Shown here piece after piece: positions 9,398 to 17,095 of a stretch of 64,000 bases of DNA. The stretch spans positions 98,730 to 162,729 of the forward strand of contig CAMYOC010000002.1 in NCBI GenBank assembly GCA_947259915.1, in the 5' to 3' direction. This DNA comes from an uncultured Gammaproteobacteria bacterium. Lineage in GTDB: Bacteria > Pseudomonadota > Gammaproteobacteria > Steroidobacterales > XN24. The notes below the pieces were generated by a model, which saw only the letters and a list, made by a program, of their open reading frames with translations, searched no databases and had not been told where the DNA came from. The translations under genes were made by a program, and so were the position numbers. Position 1 is the stretch's first letter. Each line of letters opens with the position of its first letter.

Positions 9398-9883
9398 TCA
9401 GGGGCCACCCTGGAGCCACTTGAACATGAAAATGCTCATGGGTTTGTACTCGCGCCGCTGAAACAGGCGATGCGCCACTTCGTTGTCACCAAACACGTGC
9501 AAACCGATGCCGTCGAGTCCTAGCTCCAAAACCTCTTCTTCCAGCACGTTGAGCGCGCGCGACGCGTGGCCCTTATTGCGATACTCGGGCTCTATAAGCA
9601 TGTCGCAGATATAGGCGGTGCGCCTGCCTGCGCGCTCCCGCTCGGTGATCCATACCGCACCGACGACGGTGTCGTCCCACTGGTCGATGATGTCGAACAG
9701 ATAATTGTTCGGCGTGGCCAACCCTTGTGGCAGTAATTCGTCGAAGGTCTCCCGGGCCCGCAATACCGCGGTGGCCTCTTGCCATTCTCCGGATGCGACC
9801 CGCTGGCCGGCGTAGTTCGGGTCCGAACGCATCACGAATTCGGCGAAGCGTTCTTCGCTCATGGGTCTTAGGGCGGTTGCCAT
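9398..9883 (-). CDS. GNAT-family N-acetyltransferase
   Basis: The 161-residue protein has the GNAT pattern: a central strand VVGAVWITERER, then AYICDMLIEPEYRNKGHASRAL, whose RNKGHA is the acetyl-CoA pyrophosphate loop, then a strand GLHVFGDNEVAHRLFQRREY typical of motif B. The longer frame extends upstream to 10018, but the ATG at 9883 is preceded by GAGGAGG and matches usual GNAT length. The acceptor substrate is unknown. It is followed on the same strand by no close gene and preceded by the GFA gene 141 bp away. Confidence 0.85.
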   Translation of the reverse strand: MATALRPMSEERFAEFVMRSDPNYAGQRVASGEWQEATAVLRARETFDELLPQGLATPNNYLFDIIDQWDDTVVGAVWITERERAGRRTAYICDMLIEPEYRNKGHASRALNVLEEEVLELGLDGIGLHVFGDNEVAHRLFQRREYKPMSIFMFKWLQGGP

Positions 9884-10024
9884 GCTCGGAGCCTCCTCGG
9901 CGCCGCACCAGGTATGGCGCCAGGATTTCCAGTATAGACGCCGCTGCAGCCCAAATCCGGGTGGGCAGACATAAGACGGCGACAGATCGACGTGTAGACC
10001 ACCGAGCTGCCCGCGCAATCAGGC

Positions 10025-10420
10025 TCAGTCGTAGTGCTCGACGTCGTCGGGCACCCGGACCCAGTCATGGCGCCGCGCCTCGTACACCGACACCCTGGGT
10101 GGGGGGAAATCCGGGTCGGCGAAGGCACCGACCGGTACAGCGACAAACTCCGTCATGTCCTCGATCTGGTAGTACACCGTCGAACCGCAGACCGGGCAGA
10201 AATAAAAGGTGATGCGGTTGCCTTCATCGCCCATACGGACATAGGCCGTGCTGGATCCCTTGGTCTCGACCTGATCGGCCGGGAACCGGGCCTGGGCGCC
10301 ATAGGTGCTGCCGGTGCGCCGCTGGCAGTCGAGGCAATGACAGACCGACACGCGCAGCGGATCGACATGGGCGATTAGCTTGAGCTGGCCGCAGCTGCAA
10401 CCGGCATGCCGGATGGTCAT
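10025..10420 (-). CDS. GFA/CENP-V domain protein
   Basis: The 131-residue protein has the zinc-binding pattern of glutathione-dependent formaldehyde-activating (GFA/CENP-V) proteins: GCSCGQLKL, VCHCLDCQRRTGS and FYFCPVCGSTVYY. All expected cysteines are present. The family name comes from Gfa, but most members have unproven activity. Start chosen at the ATG giving MTIRHAGCSCG; the longer frame begins 14 codons earlier. It lies 42 bp downstream of the large acyl-reductase-like gene on the same strand and may be cotranscribed with it. Confidence 0.87.
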   Translation of the reverse strand: MTIRHAGCSCGQLKLIAHVDPLRVSVCHCLDCQRRTGSTYGAQARFPADQVETKGSSTAYVRMGDEGNRITFYFCPVCGSTVYYQIEDMTEFVAVPVGAFADPDFPPPRVSVYEARRHDWVRVPDDVEHYD

Positions 10421-10462
10421 GATCGTGCCCCGTTTCCCGCCACGGCAGCCGCCACCGGCCAA

Positions 10463-12703
10463 TTAGCTGGCGGCCTTCTCGCTGCTGGCCTTTTTGCTCG
10501 CGGCTGCCTGCTTGGTCGTCCGCTTGCGCGCGGCCGGTTTCTTGGCCGCCGCCTTGCTGGCCGCTTTCTTTCTGCCCCCTGTCTTGCTGGTGGCCTTTTT
10601 CTTGCCGGTCTTCTTGCGCGAACCCGCGCGGCTGGCCTTTTTGCCCACTGGTGCCGCAATGATGTCACCGGGCTTCCAGGTCTTGCGCGCTTCCTTGGCC
10701 AGCTTGACCACCTTGGCGATGTCGGCATCGGTGTAGACGCCGTTGACACCGGAGATCGCCGCCAGCTTCATGCCGTGCTTCAACCCCAGCTTGTAGATCT
10801 CCTTGACCTTCTGCCACTCGGTGTCGCGGCCGATGGTGAACACCTCGAAGCGGCCTTCGAGAGCCAGCACGATGGTCTCGGCGAGACAGGCATAGATGAC
10901 GTTGTCCGGCAGCCCGATGTTCTTCATCCGGACTTTACTGGGCAGCTCGATCTCGCCGGACTCGATCACCAGCACATCGGGCCGCTTGGCCACCTCCTCG
11001 GGCGGCAGATCCAGCGGACGCGCCACGTCGGTGATGACACAGCCGGGCTTGACCTTGGTGATGTCGAGGATCTTTTTGCCGGCGCCGGAGGTGGACGTGA
11101 CGATCATGTCCATGTCGTCCAGATACTTCTCATAGTCGGTCGTGGCCACGACCTTGACGCCTGGCGTCTCCTTCAGGATCGAGGCCTTGAGCTGATCCAG
11201 CTTCTTCTGCGTGCGCGCCGCCAGATAGACCTCGTCGAAGGCCATCGCCAGCAGCCGCGCGCTGACCGAACCGATCGAACCGGTGGCACCGATGACCATG
11301 GTCTTGGCCGCCACCTTGCCGTTCTTGCGCGCATGGACCAGGTTCATCCGGCGCATCGCGTCGTGGGCCGCCCACAGCGCGCCGGAAGCCGAATAACTGT
11401 TCCCCGTGGTTACCGGGAGCGTGGCCCGCCGCGCCACCGTGATGCCGGCATCGCCGACCACCTTGGTGAACGCCCCCAGCCCGATAATTTGAGCACCCAT
11501 CTTCTCAGCCATCTTCGACGCAGATAGCAGGCGTTTGTAGGTGAATTCCGGACTGCGGCTCAGCATCTCCTTCGGCGTACCGCCGACCGAGATCAGCCAG
11601 CCTTCGGCTTCAGCACCGGTGGGCGAGATGATGTTGTCCATCTTGCAGTAGACGATCGGCGGCATATGGGCGGCGGCCCGCTCCACCTGGTCCATGATGA
11701 TCTTCGGTGTGCCCTTGGGAATCGGGAAACCCTTCTTGATGTATTCCTGGCTCAGCGGATGGACGACAAATGCGAAGCGGCGGATATTGCGGAATTCGCC
11801 AGTGGGATAGAGCAGCCTCGGCTCGATCTTCAGCTCCTCGACGATCTCCTCCAGATCGTGGTCCGACAGCTCCTCGGAGGTGGTGTCCATGGCCGCCAGG
11901 ATCATCGCCTGGATGGTGCTTAGCCCCACCACCCGCTCGAACAGCATCGGCGAAACATCGACCACCAGGTTGACGTTGCACTCCTTGAAGAACTCCAGCC
12001 GGTCGTCGTCGATGGCCGAGGTGATCAGGGTCTTGCCTTCCAGGGTCCGCGCATCGCCAAATGTCTCGATGTCGTCAAATGTGCCGACGATCACCTGGCA
12101 CTTGGCCATTTCCTTGGTCAGGATGCTCTTCTTTAGCCGCTTCGCGCCGGGGATCTTTGACAGGCTCCGGGTCGGCAACACGGACGAGGCGATATGGGCG
12201 CCGCGGGCGTACATCTCGAGCTGATCGAGCGAGGTCAGCACCGCCGGCGCTCCGGTCTCCAGCACCGCATCGGCGAACCGCAGATTGGGGGTGTAGTCGC
12301 CCATGGCCTGGGCCATGTCGTAATTGACCATGCCCGACATGAACAGCACCAGATTGTTATAAAAGTAGCGGCCGAAGGTGCGATGCACATGCCGCACCGC
12401 CCGGATCTGCAGCAGGCGGCGCAGATTGGCGCCGGTGGTGGCAGGAACCCGGGTGACGACCTTTAGCAGGCGGTCGGTGTCCGCATGGACGTGCCAGCGA
12501 CTCCCCATGTCGTAGTGATCCCGCAACATGCCGAGCGCGATGGCGTCAGCCTCGGACTGGTAGCGGCGCAGCAACTCCCAGGCCTTGCCCTCGTCGCCGT
12601 CCGCGCCCACCCGCTTGACGTTAAAGTTCTTGCCCAAAAACCGGGTCTTGAATTCATAATCCTTGGCCGATGACCCCAGGGAAACGCTGACGACTTTCTT
12701 CAT
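10463..12703 (-). CDS. Acyl-ACP-reductase (AAR)-like oxidoreductase with uncharacterised N-domain and Lys/Ala-rich tail
   Basis: The 746-residue protein has three parts. Residues 1-390 begin KKVVSVSLGSS and form a domain I cannot assign firmly; I recall similar N-termini in proteins labelled quinate 5-dehydrogenase, but do not rely on it. Residues 395-650 resemble cyanobacterial long-chain acyl-ACP reductase: IIGLGAFTKVV, TTGNSYSAS, the NADPH loop GATGSIGS (472-479) and NVIYACLAET, where Cys606 aligns with the AAR thioester cysteine. AAR reduces fatty acyl-ACP to aldehyde. Residues 685-746 are a Lys/Ala/Ser-rich tail like histone H1. The ATG at 12703 has a GGAG site. It is divergent from an iron alcohol dehydrogenase, which suggests a coupled aldehyde/alcohol pathway (inference). 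Confidence 0.75.
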   Translation of the reverse strand: MKKVVSVSLGSSAKDYEFKTRFLGKNFNVKRVGADGDEGKAWELLRRYQSEADAIALGMLRDHYDMGSRWHVHADTDRLLKVVTRVPATTGANLRRLLQIRAVRHVHRTFGRYFYNNLVLFMSGMVNYDMAQAMGDYTPNLRFADAVLETGAPAVLTSLDQLEMYARGAHIASSVLPTRSLSKIPGAKRLKKSILTKEMAKCQVIVGTFDDIETFGDARTLEGKTLITSAIDDDRLEFFKECNVNLVVDVSPMLFERVVGLSTIQAMILAAMDTTSEELSDHDLEEIVEELKIEPRLLYPTGEFRNIRRFAFVVHPLSQEYIKKGFPIPKGTPKIIMDQVERAAAHMPPIVYCKMDNIISPTGAEAEGWLISVGGTPKEMLSRSPEFTYKRLLSASKMAEKMGAQIIGLGAFTKVVGDAGITVARRATLPVTTGNSYSASGALWAAHDAMRRMNLVHARKNGKVAAKTMVIGATGSIGSVSARLLAMAFDEVYLAARTQKKLDQLKASILKETPGVKVVATTDYEKYLDDMDMIVTSTSGAGKKILDITKVKPGCVITDVARPLDLPPEEVAKRPDVLVIESGEIELPSKVRMKNIGLPDNVIYACLAETIVLALEGRFEVFTIGRDTEWQKVKEIYKLGLKHGMKLAAISGVNGVYTDADIAKVVKLAKEARKTWKPGDIIAAPVGKKASRAGSRKKTGKKKATSKTGGRKKAASKAAAKKPAARKRTTKQAAASKKASSEKAAS

Positions 12704-13037
12704 GAGACGACTCCAGATCGATACTCCACGGCTGCGCGGCCCCGCTGGCAGCGCTACCGGACATGCTGCGCCCTCGACCCGCGGCATAGGGCCTCGGCGT
12801 CGGACGCAGACGGCCGGTGACCCTCAATTACACCCTGCCCGGCGCCCGGGCACAACACAAACAGTCAAATACCGTCGTCGCGAGTCCGTCAATACCGCGA
12901 TATCGCGATCAGACCATGCCGGGAATCCCGTCCGCCAGACGCTCAGGCTGCCTGCCCGGTGCCGGATTGCCTATACTTGATGATCTGCACACGATCCGGC
13001 ACGGCGCCGGGCGAATAACAAGATGAGAGGCGCGTCC
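12704..13037. promoter_or_regulatory. Divergent promoter region between the AAR-like and Fe-ADH genes
   Basis: These 334 bp separate two divergent genes and should contain both promoters. A perfect 12-bp palindrome, CGCGATATCGCG, lies at 12896-12907 and is an operator candidate. A TATACT at 12972-12977 with a weak CTGCCT 18 bp upstream could be the rightward promoter for the alcohol dehydrogenase. No terminator or extra gene was seen. Confidence 0.4.
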
Positions 13038-14249
13038 ATGATCCCGTTTGGCGTACAAGTGACTGGCTATCAAGGCCTGATGAAGACCCTGAAAGGCATC
13101 GTCAAGACGCTGCCCTTTCCCAAGCCCACACTGTTTACCGGGCCCGGCTCCTCGCTGGAGATGTGTGACGCGATCTCGCTGATGGGCGCGCACAAGCTGT
13201 TGATCGTCACCGACGCGATGCTGGTCAAGATCGGCCTGCTAAAAGATATCGAGAAACGGCTGGACAAGCTCGGCGTCCGCTATGCCATCTACGACGGCGT
13301 CAAACCCGACCCCACCATCGACCAGATCGAAGCCGGGCTGAAGCTGCTCAAACAGGAACGCTGTCAGGCGATCCTTGCTGTGGGCGGCGGCTCCTCCATC
13401 GATGCGGCCAAGGTGATCGCGGCGCGGGCCACCAACAACAAATCAGTGTCACGGATGGAAGGCATGTTCCGGGTGTTTACCGCGCCGATGCCGCTCTATG
13501 CGGTACCGACGACCGCCGGGACGGGCTCCGAGGTGACGATCGCCGCCGTGGTGTCCGACCCGGTGAAGAAAAAGAAATCCGCGATCATGGATCCAAAGCT
13601 GGTGCCGCTGATGGCGGCGCTGGACGGCGCACTGATGACCGGGCTGCCGGCGCCGGTGACCGCAGCCACCGGGATGGACGCGCTGACCCACGCGGTGGAG
13701 GCCTATCTTTCCGCCAACGCGCTGCCTGAGACCGACGGCTACGCACTGGCGGCGACCCGTCTGATCATGGAGAACCTGCCGCGGGCGGTGGCCAAGGGCA
13801 CGGATCTCGAGGCCCGCCAGGCCATGGCCTTTGCGTCTTACTATGCTGCGCTTGCCTTCACCCGGGCCGGTGTGGGCTATGTGCACGCGATCTCGCACAA
13901 CTTCGGCGCCTACTACCACACGCCCCACGGGCTGGCGAACGCGATCGTGATGCCCTATGTGCTGGATTACTCAAAGCCCAAGTGCACCCGGCGACTGGCC
14001 AAGCTCGCCGAAGCGGCCGGGCTCAAGGAAAAGGGTGACCGGTCCCAGGCCCTGGCCAACAAATTTATTGACCACATCCGCGCGCTGAACAAGGAATTCG
14101 GTATTCCCGAGGGCCTGGAGGCGCTGAAGAAATCCGATATCCCGGCGATCGCCAGCAGTGCGCTCAAGGAAGCCCACTTCACCTATGCGGTGCCGCGCTA
14201 TATGGACCAGCCGACCTGCGAGAAATTGATCAGCAGGATGCTGGCATAG
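13038..14249 (+). CDS. Iron-containing alcohol dehydrogenase (group III)
   Basis: The 403-residue protein carries the family signatures: the NAD-binding GGGSSIDAAK, PTTAGTGSEVT, the metal ligands in GMDALTHAVEAY (Asp and His, four apart) and in VHAISHNFGAYYHTPHG (two more His). It would oxidise an alcohol or reduce an aldehyde using NAD(P) and Fe2+ or Zn2+. A longer start at 13023 exists, but the ATG at 13038 is preceded by GAGAGG at good spacing. It diverges from the AAR-like gene, whose expected product, an aldehyde, would be a natural substrate; this link is inferred from position only. Confidence 0.9.
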   Translation: MIPFGVQVTGYQGLMKTLKGIVKTLPFPKPTLFTGPGSSLEMCDAISLMGAHKLLIVTDAMLVKIGLLKDIEKRLDKLGVRYAIYDGVKPDPTIDQIEAGLKLLKQERCQAILAVGGGSSIDAAKVIAARATNNKSVSRMEGMFRVFTAPMPLYAVPTTAGTGSEVTIAAVVSDPVKKKKSAIMDPKLVPLMAALDGALMTGLPAPVTAATGMDALTHAVEAYLSANALPETDGYALAATRLIMENLPRAVAKGTDLEARQAMAFASYYAALAFTRAGVGYVHAISHNFGAYYHTPHGLANAIVMPYVLDYSKPKCTRRLAKLAEAAGLKEKGDRSQALANKFIDHIRALNKEFGIPEGLEALKKSDIPAIASSALKEAHFTYAVPRYMDQPTCEKLISRMLA

Positions 14250-14438
14250 AAGACCTGCCTGCTCTGCATGGCGCCCGCGGGACCGCCGAGGATACGCCTG
14301 TTAAAATTTCGTTGACGCGAAGTCGGCGCCGTCCACGGCGCTGCGAATCCCCCCCCGGGCCGGTGCCCGACTGCAGCGACAAGGCATCCACGGGGCGGGC
14401 CGAGTCGCTGACCGACTGACTGAACGAGCGGAGACTCC

Positions 14439-15542
14439 ATGGACGTATTTGGCGAATGGCTGGCCGTCGAGTTTTTTCACAACACCGGCAGGCAATGGCT
14501 CCTGGCGATCGGCATCGCCGCGCTTGCGCTGGTGCTGTTCTTCATCGTCAAGCCGCTGTTACGATCAAGGCTGGCCAGGCTGACGGCGCGCACCAATACC
14601 GACTGGGACGACGCGGTGGTCGAGCTGCTCGGCAACACCAGGTCCCTGGCGCTGGTCATCTTCGCGCTGTTCTTCGGTTCGCTGGTACTGACCCTGCCTG
14701 GCAAGCTGCGGACCGTCGTCGTGTCGATCACGCTCATCGCGCTGATCCTGCAGGGCGGCCTCTGGGCCAGCCAGTTGCTCCAGCACCGCCTGCAGTGCGC
14801 CATCAAGAAACGCCGCAAAGACGACCCGGGGAGCGTGGCCGCCCTGAACGTCACCAGCTGGATCGGGCGGCTGATCGTCTGGTCGGTGGTGGTACTACTG
14901 ATACTCGACAATCTCGGCATCGACATCACCGCGCTGGTGGCCGGACTGGGCGTCGGCGGTATCGCCGTAGCGCTGGCGATTCAGAACATCCTCGGCGATC
15001 TGTTCGCCTCCTTGTCCATCGTTCTGGACAAGCCCTTCGCTGTCGGCGATTTCATCATCGTCGGCGACTGCCTGGGCAGCGTCGAGCACGTGGGTCTCAA
15101 GACCACGCGTTTGCGCAGCCTGTCCGGCGAGCAGCTGGTGATGTCCAACGCCGACATGCTCTCCAGCCGGATCCGCAATTACGGACGGATGTACGAGCGC
15201 CGGATCGTGTTCGGCCTGGGCGTCACTTACCAGACCCCGAGGGACAAGCTGAAGAAGATCCCGGGGATCATCAAGGATGCCGTGGAGGCCGAGGATCAGA
15301 CCCGCTTCGATCGTTCACACTTCAAGGCCTACGGCAGCTTCTCGCTGGACTTCGAGACCGTGTATTACGTAGTGGCGCCGGATTACACCCTGTATATGGA
15401 TATCCAGCAGGCGGTGAATTTCGCTATCCATGAACGCTTCGAGGCCGAAGGCATCGAGTTCGCCTACCCGACACAAACCCTGTTCGTGGAGCACGCCGCA
15501 GGCGCCCCGGCTTCGACGCCGCCGCCCCCGGATCCCGGGTAG
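14439..15542 (+). CDS. MscS-family mechanosensitive ion channel
   Basis: The 367-residue membrane protein has about four to five transmembrane helices in the first 190 residues, including the pore helix LGVGGIAVALAIQNILGDLF with the Gly/Ala packing of MscS TM3, then LSIVLDKPFAVGDFI and the cytoplasmic beta domain (VGLKTTRLRSLSGEQLVMSN). It would release solutes under osmotic downshock. GGAGACTCC precedes the ATG. It is separated from the alcohol dehydrogenase gene by 189 bp and is probably its own unit. A second paralogue lies at 21268. Confidence 0.92.
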   Translation: MDVFGEWLAVEFFHNTGRQWLLAIGIAALALVLFFIVKPLLRSRLARLTARTNTDWDDAVVELLGNTRSLALVIFALFFGSLVLTLPGKLRTVVVSITLIALILQGGLWASQLLQHRLQCAIKKRRKDDPGSVAALNVTSWIGRLIVWSVVVLLILDNLGIDITALVAGLGVGGIAVALAIQNILGDLFASLSIVLDKPFAVGDFIIVGDCLGSVEHVGLKTTRLRSLSGEQLVMSNADMLSSRIRNYGRMYERRIVFGLGVTYQTPRDKLKKIPGIIKDAVEAEDQTRFDRSHFKAYGSFSLDFETVYYVVAPDYTLYMDIQQAVNFAIHERFEAEGIEFAYPTQTLFVEHAAGAPASTPPPPDPG

Positions 15543-15596
15543 GGACATCACCGGTGGCTTGATTCCACCCCGACCCGGATCAGCGCCTGGACCTGG

Positions 15597-16121
15597 CTAC
15601 CGACCTGCACGGTCGGGTCCACCGGCGGTCGTCGGCTGGTCGAACTCCACCGGCGCCGGTGTGTAATGGTCCGTACAGAACAGCCCGTGCAGCACTTTGT
15701 GCCGATAGCGGAAAATCCGCGTCAGCTGCCTGCGCATCAGCGGATGAGCGATCTCGCCGATCGGCGACAACGGCAGCCCATAGTCAACATGATCCCGGAC
15801 CAGCGTGCCCGCGTCAGTCTGCGCGAACTCGTGCCGGTGCACCCAGAGGCCGAATGGGCCGGACATCTGCTCGTCGACGAAGCTCTCCGGCGGCGTCCAG
15901 CTGTTTATCCGGGTGCGCCAGCGGAACGGTATCCCCCAAAGCCGGAGTCGATACTCGACCAGCGTACCCTCCACCACTTCGATCGGTTGCGGCGTGAGGA
16001 TACGGAATCTGAGTTCCGGCGGCGTGATGCGCTCCAGATTAGACGCGTCGCAAAAGAAAGGGAAAAGGCTCTCTCGCGGCAGCGGCACGAGTAACGCAGT
16101 GTCGAGCGTGTGGATCGTCAT
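15597..16121 (-). CDS. SRPBCC-family ligand-binding protein
   Basis: The 174-residue protein has the START-like fold pattern: LLVPLPRESLFPFFCDASNLERITPPELRFRI split over the first 50 residues, then YRLRLWGIPFRWRTRINSW and DHVDYGLPLSPIGEIAHPL. Members of this CDP-paratose-epimerase-like SRPBCC subgroup are cytosolic and bind unknown hydrophobic ligands. No signal peptide is present. It is convergent with the MscS gene and starts 152 bp from the divergent lipoprotein gene. Confidence 0.82.
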   Translation of the reverse strand: MTIHTLDTALLVPLPRESLFPFFCDASNLERITPPELRFRILTPQPIEVVEGTLVEYRLRLWGIPFRWRTRINSWTPPESFVDEQMSGPFGLWVHRHEFAQTDAGTLVRDHVDYGLPLSPIGEIAHPLMRRQLTRIFRYRHKVLHGLFCTDHYTPAPVEFDQPTTAGGPDRAGR

Positions 16122-16273
16122 TGGCGGGATAGCTTACGAGCCATTTCCAGGGACAGTTTAGCCGTTCCAGCGTATGCACTAAAATATAGCGCCGCCGCAT
16201 TTTCCGCTGCTAAGGCGCCGGCGGGCAGGCCCGGGCCGTCGTTGCGGGACATTCCACCGGAGATACGTGACCG

Positions 16274-16732
16274 ATGTTGGACCGATCGAGAAAACTCTGC
16301 GTCTGTCTGTCCGCTCTCGTCATCAACTGCGGTAGCCTTGTCGCATGCACCAACGAGCAACCTCCTGCAACGGACGACCGCGATCAAACGGGAAACCTTT
16401 CGAGTGAGCATGCGATGCCTGACAAAAAGAAGCGACTGACTATAGACGAGCAGGTTTCGATCGCCCGTCAGGATCTCGCGCAACGCCTGGAGGTCAACCC
16501 GGATCAGCTCACGGTCGAGTCGGCGCAATATGTGAACTGGCGTTCCGGTGCCGCCGGATGTCCGCAACCCGGAATGTCCTACACGATGGCCATAGTCCGG
16601 GGCGTGTTGATCCTCCTGCGGGTTGACCGCGCAACGTACCGCTATCACGCGGTACGCGGTAAATCGCCGTTCTATTGCCCATCCACCCAGGCACAGGAAC
16701 CCGCAACGGGAGCGGACGGAGACGTCATGTAA
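16274..16732 (+). CDS. Small lipoprotein of unknown function
   Basis: The 152-residue protein has a signal sequence ending in LVACT, a good lipobox. The mature part contains the pattern VNWRSGAAGCPQPGMSYT followed by GVLILLRVDRATYRYHAV and FYCP. I recognise this layout (Trp, Gly-Cys-Pro-x-Pro-Gly, Tyr-x-Tyr-His, terminal Cys) from a widespread small domain in bacterial secreted proteins, but no function is known to me. Two cysteines could form a disulfide. Start is an ATG at 16274. Confidence 0.7.
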   Translation: MLDRSRKLCVCLSALVINCGSLVACTNEQPPATDDRDQTGNLSSEHAMPDKKKRLTIDEQVSIARQDLAQRLEVNPDQLTVESAQYVNWRSGAAGCPQPGMSYTMAIVRGVLILLRVDRATYRYHAVRGKSPFYCPSTQAQEPATGADGDVM

Positions 16733-16942
16733 GCACGTGTCGAGCCCATCAGCATCCCGCCACGGCTGATTCAAGGTCGGAATAACTGGAGAGCGTTTCG
16801 ATAAGACTGCAAGTGAGTCTAATCCGGGCGCACGGCAACCACGAACTCGCGGTCCTGAGACCCATGACGTTTTCAAGGTGAGATTCCCGCGATGGGAGTC
16901 GATCGATGCCGCAGCAAAGCCATTCAAAAGTGTGTGATCGGT

Positions 16943-16965
16943 AAAAAAAAGCCCGCGACGCGGGC
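16943..16965 (-). terminator. Intrinsic terminator, leftward
   Basis: On the minus strand GCCCGC-GTC-GCGGGC (16965-16951) is followed at once by eight T residues (16950-16943). The six-pair GC stem and T-run are textbook for a rho-independent terminator. No recognised minus-strand gene lies to its right before the rightward gene starting at 17096. Confidence 0.8.
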
Positions 16966-17095
16966 AGACTGGAAGCGTCGCTGGCTTTCAATTTGAACAG
17001 ACGGCCTGGTAAGACCCGATTCCTCTAGAATATGCGCCCGTGCTTTGCCTAAATTCGTATACTGTCCCCGATTATCTGGGGAGGAGCGGACGCTG

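Noticed and set aside
10463..12703. Calling the AAR-like protein a shikimate/quinate dehydrogenase
   Set aside because: The C-terminal Rossmann part and the YACLAE cysteine fit acyl-ACP reductase better; the N-terminal resemblance to proteins so labelled is from memory only.
16118..16927. 269-codon minus-strand open frame
   Set aside because: Runs antisense over the small lipoprotein gene, whose lipobox and conserved motif support the plus strand.
16960..17045. Possible tRNA on the minus strand upstream of the terminator
   Set aside because: A TTCAAAT resembling a T-loop is present but no acceptor stem or anticodon arm could be folded.
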